Origin: Durusdinium trenchii
Lineage: Eukaryota; Sar; Dinophyceae; Suessiales; Symbiodiniaceae
Assembly: GCA_963970005.1 (NCBI GenBank)
Contig: CAXAMN010006491.1
Location: 126,291-190,290, forward strand
DNA: 64,000 nucleotides
Direction of reading: 5' to 3'
Shown here: positions 43,274-55,800 of the stretch, piece after piece
How positions within the stretch are numbered: position 1 is the first letter of the stretch
Layout of the letters: every line of letters begins with the position of its first letter
Notes under the pieces: generated by a model
Seen by the model: the letters and a program-made list of their open reading frames with translations, nothing else
Told to the model about the DNA's origin: nothing
Databases searched by the model: none
Made by a program: the position numbers and the translations under genes

Positions 43274-43875
43274 ATTTTTCCGACACCTGGAAGAGTCGCT
43301 GCGTGTCGATCTGACGCGGTGGACATGGAGGAAGACGAAGTCTCCAGCGCCAGCGGCAGCGGCGATGAAGTCTCCAGCGCCGAGTCCACTAAGGCTGAGG
43401 CTTTGGAGCCAAATGAGGTCATTGAGGCTGAGATCGAGGCCATGCAGCAGAAGGACATGGCCTTTCTGGAAAGAATGGCCAAGTTTCAGAGGTGGGCCAC
43501 CGGCGGGCTGGGCCTGTGTTGAACATTCTCTTAAGGAAACGTTTCAGCATAGATATCCATGAAATGCCCGAAATGGTGAGTAACCAGTGCCATTCACTTG
43601 GTGGAGCTAATCATGACCGACATTGAAGACAAGAAGGCGGCGGAATACTGTCTTTGTTTCATTGCATGTTCGATAACGCCCAAGAGCAAACAACATCACA
43701 CATTAAATCACCTGATGTTGATCTGCAAGTGACACATAGTGACAACCTTTACAAGGGCTTTCAGGAATGCCCAAACGACCAGGAGTCTTTTCAGTTCACA
43801 TCCGATTTGCACAGGTGGAGTGTCCAGTACCTGAAAGACCTGGATCGGGCCCTACTGAACAGCACCATCGACCTG
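43274..43875 (+). CDS. DDX60: DDX60-like gene, first two exons
   Basis: Exon 43274-43491 contains ATG 43325 and an acidic stretch [20 protein letters not shown], then a helix [20 protein letters not shown]. It ends KFQ-AG|GTGGGC. Exon 43815-43875 completes the split arginine codon and reads [20 protein letters not shown], donor CTG|GTGAGC. The phases match exactly. The acidic segment is poorly conserved in general and I assign it to this gene by position and phase, not by homology. Confidence 0.6.
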
Positions 43876-46800
43876 GTGAGCACTTTGGGCACTTCAGCCC
43901 CCATGCGACTCGGTGGGTCCGCGGTGGACGTGAAGAGTCCGCGGTCGGCGGGTCCGCACTTGGGTCCGTTGGGGAACAAAGAGACCCAGTAACCAAGGCC
44001 CTTTAAGGGGTGTCTATCAAAAGCCCTTTAGAAGTTAAGGGTTGTCCATGAACCATCCCTTGTGGGTCCTAGTGTGGAAATGGATGCCGCTGCTATTTTC
44101 CATGCAATCGGTCCACAGAGTTCAGAGTGGAGAAGTAGTTGGAGAAGTCTCTCTGAAAAGAGAGCAACAGCTTTCTTGGAGCTGAAGAGCATTTCTGGTG
44201 TCTTTGGGACGCTTTTTGCAAGTAACAAAGTGCTTCGCTGTGGGACGTTCTACCAAGACATACGCAGTCAACAAAGTTAATGAGAAGAGAACGACGACTT
44301 TTTCACACTCCAGGACTTCAAGATGACCATATTAGAGAACCCCGCAAATGAAGCCACCCTTGAGGCTCGTGGATGGTGACGCGCTCTGTCGAGAAGTGGG
44401 TTGGGATCTCTACTGTGATTGGAACTATGGAGGGCAGCTGCTGCAGTGCATCTACTCCGCCGAGAAGATTTTGGCCGGACTGGTCGTGCGAGGTGCCCCT
44501 TCGGCGGGCGAGCGGTTCGAGCGGCGACACCGTGATCAAACACGGTGACAACGATGAAGGGCCGAAGGATGCTGTGAAAGGGTCCTTTCCAACAGAACGG
44601 GGAATCCTTGCATGCTTGCATTATCTTGCATTAGTTCCTTTTAGATCAAAAGAACATAAACATGATGGATCAAAAATACTCTGTAATCCTGAGTAGGTCC
44701 CCTAGTCCATTGGTCCCCTGGTCCTTTGGTGCCCTAGTCCGCTGGTCCCCTGGTCCCTTTCCTGGTCCTTGTCCTGGTCTGCTGGCCTCGTGGTCCATTG
44801 GTCAATAGTGGTCAAAAACACGAAAACAAACCGCTACCCGGTTGCCTTGGTCCTTGGGTCACTTTCTGAGTGCCCCTCATTGATGAGACAATGGGGTGTG
44901 AAGTTTTCGATGGTGATCTATTTTGTGGTGCCTTCTGAGTCTGATGGTTTTTTATGTTTGGTTCGCTCTGGGGAGGAGGCGCTGCTTCTCCCCCCAACCC
45001 CCCTCCAGCGCCAGAAAATCTGCAATGCTTTGCCAATGCGTCACCCGGATACCCATCGCTCACACAAAAAATGCACGCACTCGTCTAAGTCCTTTTAATT
45101 TTGCTTTTGTGTTGCAAGCGGTTGCAAGCATCCTTTCATTGTCCTGTGGTGGATGAGGCCCTCATTGATGGGGCACTAGGGGTTGTAATTTTCGATGATG
45201 ATGTACTTGGTGGCGCCTTCAGCGTCTGGCGGCTTTTGAAATTTGTGCCACCCCACCGCACCACGAAATCTGCACTACTTTGGCCAATGCACTGGGCCTG
45301 CCACGACAGACTTTTTAAAGGTTACCCCGTCACCTGTCGCATATCCACACCGAATATCGCACGCCTTCGCCTAAGTTTTTTAACTTGTGTAATCCAAACG
45401 TCCTTTCATGGTCCCCTGGTCGCCCGCCCTGCTACTGTTGTCCCTTCCCTATAGTAACCTTTTACTTTCATTGCTCATTGGACATAATTTGTTGATCCCT
45501 TTATTTTTCCTTTTTGATCACCGTCATTTTTTCAAATCAGACACCCCGTTTTTATTCATCCAGGTGTGAAGAGGTTTTCGCAGGGCATCGCAGGACCAAG
45601 ACTGTAAAATTGGGTAGTTATCTCTGTCAACCGACCTGTTTTTTTGAGTCTTTGAAGTTGATGCTGAGACAACATCATTATGGGCATATAGCTGGATCAT
45701 GCTGGACTGTCGTTTGCAACGCTTATTAGTTCTAGTTTCTATTATTATTATTATTCTTATTGTTATTATATATATATACAGTATATATTCAGTTTGTTTA
45801 AACAACAACTAGTTTTGGAATATAATATTGCTTCATATTACTTCTGTTTCAGACGGTGCTTTTACTAATCATCTACTGGCTATCAACTTCACTTCTGTGA
45901 GGAGGAGTGCTTCAAGTAAGTAGACTTTTGACCCATGACAGGTGTGAAACTTCATTTGTTTTTCTTCGCTGATCATATGCACTGCCTGCCACAGCGACAG
46001 CGTTTGCTCTGGCTGTTGGTGTCCGAGCACTTCCGGAGGGCTGGTCATGCGGCAGTTCAGCACCATTTTTTCGAGGGATCGTGGCGCAGCAAAGGTCGAG
46101 GTGCCTTGTTGCAGCTCTTTGAGGATACAGATCCTTCTTGTGTCTTAACAGACTTTGGTCGTGGTATGCCGAACCTCGGGGTTGAAGACATTCAAATGGA
46201 TGCATCTTATGTATTTCATTCAGTGCGATCTGGTGCCTTTGTTCATTGGCTCCGTTGCAACGACATGAACGTGGTCGATTTCGAGGGCCTCAAGACCGAC
46301 GGGCCTCGGATTTCGTGCCAGCTGCTTGAACTTCGATCTCCCCAGGAACCGCCAGTTCCGGCATTCGTCGGCCGCCTCCCGTGGCCAAAAGAGAAAACTG
46401 AAGTGATCGTGGCTGAAGAACGTCCCGAGGTCGGAGTAGCCACTTCACTGAGGCTGACCGTTGGCCTTGTGGCACTCAGGAATCTTTCACCGTCTGACCA
46501 AGAAGGCTCGGTGATGGGTTTATGCGGGGTGTTTTGTATATGTCTTGCATGCATGGAAACAACCCCATTGGCCTCACGGGGAATCTCCGAAAAAATGGAG
46601 CCACTTCCACCAGAGCTGAAGATGCAAGTCTTCGTCAACAAGCTGCAGAATTGCCTGCTGCAGTCGTTGCTCACTGCCCAAGCGGCGCGGCCCAGAGAAT
46701 TCGACGTCACACTGGCAGACATTTTCGATGGTCGACTTTTACACTTTCTGACCTTGAAGACCCTGGTGGGGAGGGCCAAATTGATAAGGGCTCAACATGA

Positions 46801-49800
46801 GTGGATGGTTCAGCATGGGTGAATGTCGTGTATTTTCCAATGTTCCTGATCTCTCTTGGGCTGTGTATTTTTGCTCACGCATGCCATCAGCTAGCTGACC
46901 CTTCGAGGCCAGCAAGGCCTCGCCAACTGCCTTTCCTGCCTGGGAGCTGGCAGACTCCCTATGGCGTCAGATCGTGCCCAACCTGCCGAGCCTCGCAGAG
47001 ATGCTGCAGGGCTTGGCGCGTTGCGTCGGGCGAGACGGGCAGACTGAGGACGTTGTGAGCCAGACTGAGGGTGTTGCGAAGGGGCACAAAAGTCACCAAA
47101 GTGTCCTGGAGAGTCAATCTCATGATGTTATTTCTTTTGAGTGGTGAGATGTTCTCTTCTGGATTGAGTATATAGATCCTTGCGGCGTAGGATAGAGACC
47201 CAGGCGGTTCCTTGAGCATGTTTTTTGGCTGGGCAAATCTTGGGCTTCCACGCTAACTTGTTGAACTGTTTTCCCCAAAAGGTGTGTCTTTGCATTATTT
47301 TCTCGACCTTTCAAATTGAGCAGCGTTCTCCAACTAGCGCCTCCATCCAGGCGCATTGCTCACACTTGGAGAGATTTCAGGGCCGCCCTGGCCCAGACCA
47401 TGCCCAGGGCCCGTGTGGCGTCGTCCAATTCGTCTCCCAACCGAGGTGAGGAGGGCTCGAGCTCGCTGAAGCAGGATCTCCCATGGTTGGCGAGCATTGG
47501 GATGAAAGGCGGGCCACAGCTGACTCTAGATCCGGCTTGCAAACTGCGACATGAGATAGGCATATATAGTATATATTTAATACATATATATATATGATAT
47601 ATGTTTCCAAAAAAATATAATATATATATATGATATATGGTTTCTATCCAACAAACACACATATATATAGTATAATCTAATATAGTCTAATATAATATAA
47701 TATAATACAATACAATATAATATAACATAATATAACATAATGTAAAAATATATATATATGTATACAGTATATGTACTCAGCATATGTCTTGTCGATGTAT
47801 GTATATATATATTACATACATCATGTCGCAGTCCACAGCTTGGGGCACCAGTTTGCACCGGGTTGTTGACTGATGCGGAAGAAATGCTTTGCTCAGGTGA
47901 GCATTTCTTGGAGATTCCAAGGCCCTATCAGGCCCATCATTACCACAGCTGCATGCCACTGGATGCCAGCGAGCCAGAAGACCGGTCCTGTGTAGGTTGC
48001 AGGCTTTGATTTACTTTTGTCTTCCAGGGTATCCATCTTTAGCTCAAGTAACATTGTAGGGGAACCGAGCTTTGATTGTGATAGTTTTGAGAGAAAGTTG
48101 GAATGAGGTAGACTGTTTGTAGTGTTTCATCATGTTTTTTCCTCTCAGCTTCGCATTCGTTCGCGAAGCAACTCCAAGGATGCCTTCCTACTGGCCAAAG
48201 ACCTGTCTTCCATCAGAAAGCTTCGCATTTGCAATCAATCACAGCTAATGGAGGTCCTTAAGGTTCTTAAGCCGGATGGCACTGTGCAGTTGGCCCGCGG
48301 GGCCAAGAAAAGCGATGCGATCCGCTTCCTCTACAACGGCTTTCAGCTTCAAGAGTTCACGGACCCAACGCGCGCGGATGTGCCTGTGCAAGGTAAAGAT
48401 GACCTCAAGCACCAGCTTGGAAGCGTGTGCAGCTTCCCTGTGGTGCTTGGCTTTAGCATAACTGTGTCCTCGAGATCTGTTGCAAAAAGGCAAGGAAGGG
48501 AAGCCATGAAGAACCAGAAGCTGCGTGAGTCCTTGCTGCAAGGCAGCCCTGCTCCTCACCAGACGATCGTCGAACCGCTGTCACCTTTGCACGTGAAGGA
48601 ATTGAAGCTTGCGGCCCTCGCACGGCTTTCGAAGCAGAACATCAAAGCAGACACCTAGATTGGCCTATCAGTGCTTTTACTTCTTGCCAATGCTTCAAAG
48701 ATTGTAAAGGATGTGGTTTGCACATAGATCTTTTTTGGTAATTATCATCCATGTGGGATCTCCTTTGGTGAGTCTTTACATTTGAGAGCTCAGACTTTTC
48801 ACTACATACCGCAGGCAATTCCCAATTGACACTTGCGCAAAACAACCCACGTTTGCAAAATCCACGTCTATGTTTTTAGCGTAAAGCATGTGAATGTTAT
48901 TTTAAGATCCCCTCCTATGCTCTTGTAATACTTGGGGATTGTCCGTGGAGGGTGTGAACGTACTTCGTGTTTCAAGCGAAAGGCCCAGGGTCGATATATA
49001 CTCTAAGCATTCGTGAAAAGGAGCATTCCCTTCCTGTCCCCCCCCGTTCTTTCTATAGGTGTGGTGCAGGATATGTGTCCATCGACGACACGTCTCGTTA
49101 TGCAAAAGACATGCCCTGTCCAGGACGAAGTCGGGGAAGACAAGGGCTCCAAAGGCTCCAAAAGCCCGAAGACGAAGACCGCTGTGCAGCGATCCGCAGA
49201 TCGTGCGAAGCAACAAGCCATGGCATTTCAACAGAAGAAGTTGTTTAAGCAAAACCTGGAGCAGGTGAAGGGTATGAAGGAGTGCTTTGCTGTTGCTCTC
49301 GTCCTTGTTCCGAAGATTGCAAAGTTCCTTGCACAACGCCACAAAACATAGTATCCACTTGCATTTCATGCCTTGCATTGCATGCAACGTTTCTGTTGAA
49401 TGGCCATGGAGCATTCTTCTCCGACACTGCAGGAGCAATTGAAGACTTTCGCGAGCGAAAAGAAAGCCAAGGAACCTTGGAAGCGATGGCCTCCACCCTA
49501 GGCCCTAGTAGCGATGGCCTCCAACCTAGTAGCTTCTTGTTCCTAGTAGTAATGCCAGGAGCTACTAGTACTGCTACTAGTAGCTTCATGTTTCTAGGAG
49601 CGATGCATTTAGCTACTAGTAGCGTCCTTGTTCTGGAGTGTATCTCGAATTGCACGAGAAAAGGTCCGGCTCCATGGCTCACATACCAGGCCAAGGGATT
49701 GTGTGTTGATTTGTAGTCGTTTTGGAGATACGGTAGGGACGGGAGGTTCTCCCAAGGGTTCAATTGGTTGTGCTCAGCTTGGATAGTGTACGTTCGCAGG

Positions 49801-52800
49801 GCCACGGGTGAGAAGGTTGCCCACAGATGTTCGAATGGTCATCTTAGGCATCAACTTGCGCCAACAAATTTCAATTATGTTCGCGCATGTGGAGTCATTG
49901 TAAAGGCTCTCAATGATGAGATTTGTGTTAGGCATGTATGCAAACTGCTTGTAATTCTGTTGTTATCATTTTTGGGCATGCGCGAATGAAGCATGTCCAT
50001 GTGCTCGAAACCATATGTTTCGCTATGGAAAAATGAGTTGGTGCATTTAGCCTGTCCAAAATGAGGTCCGAGGTGAGTCGCGTGGCACGGTTCGTGTCTT
50101 TTGCACAGCGACCACAACGCCGATGATCTTGATTCGGTGATCTTGTTGTGAATCCGATGATCATGCTATGATACCGGTGATTCGGTGATGATACCGATGA
50201 TGTTCCCAATTCTTCCAACAAAAGAAAGTCGAAAGACAACACAACAAAAGAACATTTTCCACACCCTAGATCCAGGTAAGTATATAAGTATGTCATTACT
50301 TGAGCCTTGTGGAGAGCCAGTGAACTCGTTTCGCGAATCAGTGGGACACCTTTCCATCGAACCAGTGGTGCAACAAACGAAAAAGGTCCACAGTGTGTAG
50401 ACGGCCGTGGGTTTTCTCATGACTTGGACAACTTCAAGATGTCGTAAACCTTTAGCTAGACTCTGTTTCTCACCTACATACCTGGTAATTTGTAGTGTTG
50501 AGACCGCAAACTGTCCGGGGAGAACATAAAGTGTGCGTTTCGCTGCAACGAGGAACATATTATGCATTATTTCAGGATCCCGACCCCACAAACTGCTTTG
50601 TTTTTGAATACATATATAGACGGATATGGGAGGTCGATGTACCTTTGAACGTTCAGAGTCCTTTTTTGTCACGTGGCAAGGCAGTTGCGTAGCAAAACAG
50701 TTGCGTAGCAACTGCAAAGTACATTATCCACAACGGAACTCACCAGTTTACACACGTGCTTGGGCGCATTTGTTTTTGTGCTGTTAACGTTGGGTCGTCA
50801 CTGACAGGTCCACGATTCGGATTGGGCACGCTTGGGCTGGGATGTTCACACTTTGCACAGTTTTCGGCAGTCACTCAGAATGCTTTTGTTGCCTGTCGCC
50901 CCTTGTGTGGCCACCAAAAGGTGGTAAGGCAGAACAGTGCAATCCTGTCACACGAACATGCATGAACGGCCAAAGCATGTTTCAAGTTGTCACAAAAAAT
51001 TGTGCAGACTTTTGAGTTGGGAGTAAATACACTCGCCACATGTTCTACCACTGCATGAATTTTGTCCATGCAACTCGACTTCCATGTTGTTCAGGACGTT
51101 GAGAAGCTATTAAAGCTCTTGCATGCTTGGTCGGCTGCAGGAGATAAAGAAGCATGCACTGAAGCGGCCAAGATTTGCCTCAAAGCTTGCCCAGAGTTGG
51201 ATGAGACTTTGCCACTAGAGCCATCTCAACGGAAAAGGAGTTTTAACGCGCTGCAAGAGATTCTTCGAGCATGTGGGCCTGATGTCGTGGAAGAAGTCAA
51301 GGAGAAGCTGGTGAAGATGGCTCAAAAACACTTGAAGATGCCGGTTCTCGCTGCAGTCCTGGGCAATTCAAAGGAGAGTCGGGTGAACGACCGCAAGCAT
51401 GACAAGGGCATCGCCATGAGCTCATGCCCTTTTCGTTTCCAGCTGAGCACATCTCCAGACACTTTGGCCCGACCAATCGGTTCGATCGATTCTCGTGTGC
51501 AAGGCTTCAAACCCGACGAGTGACTTGGATTTGGCCAATGGCAGCTTTACTGTGTTTATTCTCCTAGATGAATGTACTGTTGGGTATACGGACTCCTTGG
51601 GATGTGACACAGACACACAGTATACTGTACACTGATACACATCTCATCATATGTTGTGTACACTTAACGCGTGTTTCCTTCCCCCTTATGTTTCTCCTTG
51701 TTTTCCGGAACATAAGCTAGCTTACCAACGGCATCAGAGAGGAATACCCTTTGGATCTTCTTGGAGAGGAGAATTTCAATTAAGGACGCAGGGTAGAACC
51801 CATCTGTGTAGGGTTGCCTTCTTGAAGGGGATTTGTTGTGGTTTCATTCTCCTGGAACACTTCCCATGCTTTGAACAATTTTTAGGTGGCAAGGGAAACT
51901 GCTGGACGTGGTCGATGCTGGGGAATCAGCGCTGGTACAAGCACCTACAGGGTCCGGAAAAACGTTCATTGCCTTCTATGTCATGGAGAAAGTCCTGAGA
52001 TTAAATGATGATGGAGTGGTGGTGTATGTTTGCCCCACGAAAGCATTGGCAAATCAAGTCTATGCAGAGATTGAAGCCCGCTTCAGCAAGGCTTACAAGG
52101 ATGGGCGGCCCTTCTGCGGGATCTTCACTCGTGACAAGCGAAGTGCACGGCTTTTGGAGTGCCAGGTCCTTGTGACAGTTCCGCAGTGCCTGGTCATTTT
52201 CTTGTTGTCGCCCGCTTTGAAGTCACATGAGTGGGTGGAGAGATTGTACTATGCCATCATCGATGAGGTGCACTGCCTCGGAAGTGAAGCTGGAGATGTT
52301 TGGGAACAGATTTTGTCGCTCTTGGACTGTCCACTCCTGGCCTTGTCAGCGACTTTGGGGCAGGCAGATGCCTTTATCTCCTGGCTACGACATTTGGAAT
52401 CTGAACGTGGTCGTGAGTTGCACTTGGTGAAACATGAGAGCCGCTTCAACGATTTGGAGAGTTGGGTCTTTGATGGGAAGAGCTTGCATCATCTTCATCC
52501 CTTCTTTGCCCTTCGACGTCCTGGCTTCATCGCGAAAGTGCGACCCACGGCCCTTCGTTTGATCCCGGAAGATGCTTTGCAACTCTACGACGCCCTTAGC
52601 CAGCGCAGTGAGCACTTAGAGGACCTAGCGCCAGAGATCCTTCGCTCAAGGATGTTTTCTCTAGTGCGACCAGTGTACGGAATGCGGGAATGACCCCCAA
52701 CTGAGTACACAACAGCACACAGTATTATCCACATATTTGTTTGCAGCGTTTGGCCCCGACCTTAGAACACGCAGCGAAGGAAAACAAATAAAGCCAGCAT

Positions 52801-55800
52801 TATCCGCAGATTTGAAGCAGGATTACCACTGGGAGATATTAAACCAGAATGTACTGTACATAAATGTATCATTTTCCCTTCCCTCCTACGGGACCAGCTT
52901 TTGTGTTATTTTTCCCAAGAATGGTTGGTGGCCTTTTTACCTTTGTCTGGGCTGCCAAGGAGCTATTTTTCATCTTTGCCCACTGGAAGCTGGAATCTGA
53001 GCATGCCTGAGGCCCAAGTCTGGGCAGCATCAGTTGCCGAGCGTTTTGATCATGCCGAGCGTTCAACGCAGGCTGAAGTGGTCCAACAGCTCACAGGGAG
53101 AGCACATAGTGCGTTGCAAGAGGTTGACGCAGACTTGACGGATGAAGGTGAAAAAGCGTATTTGGGGAACCGCTTTTATACCTTGGTTGAAGAGTTGAGG
53201 GCTGCAGACATGTTGCCGGCTATTTGTTTTCACAGTACCCGGGAGGGCTGCGAATATTTGGCTTTGGCCCTCGGCAAGCAATTGGAGAAGTGGGAAAAAG
53301 AGAAGCGCAAAGCAGATGGCATCAACGAAAAAGTTCAAATGTATCTTGGCTTACAGTTTTGACGCTACACTGACTATCACATGCATATATAGGTTAACAT
53401 TATCAGTATCAAACGAACCCCTAGGCCCTATATGGTAGGCTTGACAAGCGTTCTTTGCTCAAAAACTGGAGTATGGGTCTGACGATGGTAAGCAAGGCTC
53501 CAAAAGCAGCTTGCTGAACTCGAGAAGCGCCTCGCCAGAGTTTTGCGGCTTATGGACGCTGGCGAAGAACTCACAGCGCACAATGTTCTGCCGCATGAGG
53601 ATGCAGCACTGAAGGAGTCCGAACATTTAGGTTGGGAGGGGTCAAAACCGTCAATCTTGCGTTGGTGGAGTCGCGGATGAATATCTAGCCCCTTTTGGAT
53701 TAACGTGCGCCTCAATGTTTTTCTCCGCACGGACTTCAAGACAAGTGTTGCGCGGGTGTTAATCAAAAGGCCACTTTTCTTGACCTTTTTCAACGTCGCG
53801 AAGTGCTGAGTGGGAGGGATTTGGGACCCCCAAGAATGTATGATGTATGGCACAAGGATCAGAAACCTGGTTGTCATCGACCAAAATGAGGGCACCGTCC
53901 AGGATGTAGATGCAGTAAATGCTATGACAGAGACCGCAGTCAAAAAGAGATCAGACTTTAGGTGTATCGGCTGATGTAGCGCCGCGTAGCGCAGAAAGAG
54001 GGGAGTTGAAGTCCTGGGTCAGCTCAGGTCAAAGGTCCAGGTCGCGCAATGAAAGGGCGAGGGCTTGAGCCGCATATGTCCATGTGACATTGGACTCTTA
54101 AACCTACTGGTTTGTAGAGTAGAACTGGTCTTCCCCGGGCCCAGCCAGGATCCATGTTAGTTTATGGAGGGTATTCATACTTTGGCCACTTGCTGGTTCA
54201 GTGAATTGAGGATTGATGAAGGTGGCAACCAGCCTCAGCCTCATTGCCCCGCACTCCAGGTGAGACACTTCGGTTGCTCCAGCAGATTAGCCGAGAATTT
54301 ACCATGACGCCCGCTGGACAGACACTGCTTACAGTTTCGCAGTTGGAAGATGAATTTGACAAGTTTAGCCCTTTCATGGAAGAGATTCCACTGCACCGTT
54401 TGCTCTTGCGTGGCATCCTGGTTCCGTCCTGCTTGAATGTCCTTTTCCAACATCCCTTCAATAGGGAACGTTGCTAAAGTTCTTGGGGTATTCTTGGTTA
54501 AGTCGTTTTCGGCCAGTTCATTTTGTTTGGATTCATATTGTCTAATCTGTGTCAGGTATTGGCGTGCATCATGCTGGTTTGCCAGCTGCTTACCGGCAGG
54601 CCGTGGAACGGCTCTTTCGAATGCAACGGCTTGGCATTGTCGTGTCCACCTCCACTCTGGCTTTGGGTATCAACATGCCTTCCAAGACGTCAGTTTCTCA
54701 ACATTTGTTGTGTAAGCTTATATGCTGTTCAACTTTTCTTCTTGGTCCTTCTTTTTGCTGGTCGCTTTCCAGGTAAGGTAGTTCAACCAAGTTTGGTTTG
54801 AGGCTCAACACCGATCCCTTTTTTTGACAGTGCGTCACTCCATACGTTCTGCATCAGAGTCGCCGCAACGATTTCGCTTGGCGAGGTTTTTGCAGGCTCG
54901 TCCATCCACTTGACCTCCATGCAGTTCCAGCAGGAAGCCGGGCGAGCAGGACGTCGTGGCTTTGATCTTCGGGGCCACACGGTCTTCTTTGGGCTGCCAG
55001 CCAAAAAGGTTCAGAGTTTGCTCATCGGAGAGCTTCCGGTGATGCAGGGCAACTTGGATGACAAAGATCTGATGTTTGTGTGGGGGGAATGTTAAAGGCA
55101 AAGAACCGCCCCATTTCGGATCCCTTGCGTTGCCAATCAAGACTGAAGTTCAATGAACTGAGCATCTCATTCTTGGAATTGTTTTCGGTGACAGTGATGA
55201 TAGCCATGTGCTCATGTATTCCAGGATGTTGTTTCATGGTCCAACTCCACCAGTACGCTTGTGCTTTGAGCTTACACCCCTGATTGGGCCAAGGCAACAA
55301 CACCCTCACAGCCTCTTTAGCCTTGCGTTTGGCCATCAAAGCACAAACCATTAAGACGGCTTCCAACCAAGTGGCACGGAGTGTGAGTCGGCTCTTGCGG
55401 CCGTTGTTTTGCCCATCGGAGAGCATTCAACAGCAAAGAGCCACTGGGCACCCAAGTTTTTGGGAAACATCCAGGAAAACATGAACATGACAAACCTTAT
55501 GACATGAGACGAGCAGTGAACATGTGTTTTGGTCCGAAAACCACGGACACGTTTCCATGAGTTTCTGGCGTCATGAAGGATTGGAGATGTCTTGACCAGT
55601 CAACCCAGGCCAATATGTTTGGCTTCTTCATGCAGCAACTCTTCCGTGACGGCCTCTTGGATTCTGGAGGACAAGCTACAGACTTTGCGGGCTTTGTGGC
55701 CCATGTCTGGTGGCAGGAGCCCGGGAACTTTGCCTTGGTGACCCTTCTGCATGAGGGTGGCTTGCTGAAGGAACTCTGTGAGGGCCCAAGAGAGGACTTA

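Noticed and set aside
44062..44280. Extra helicase exon ([20 protein letters not shown])
   Set aside because: No good splice borders, and the exons at 43875 and 44354 already join in phase.
48149..48392. Anamorsin/DRE2-like domain ([11 protein letters not shown]...YNGFQLQEF)
   Set aside because: The resemblance is short, the cysteine motifs of that family are missing, and the position fits the helicase gene.
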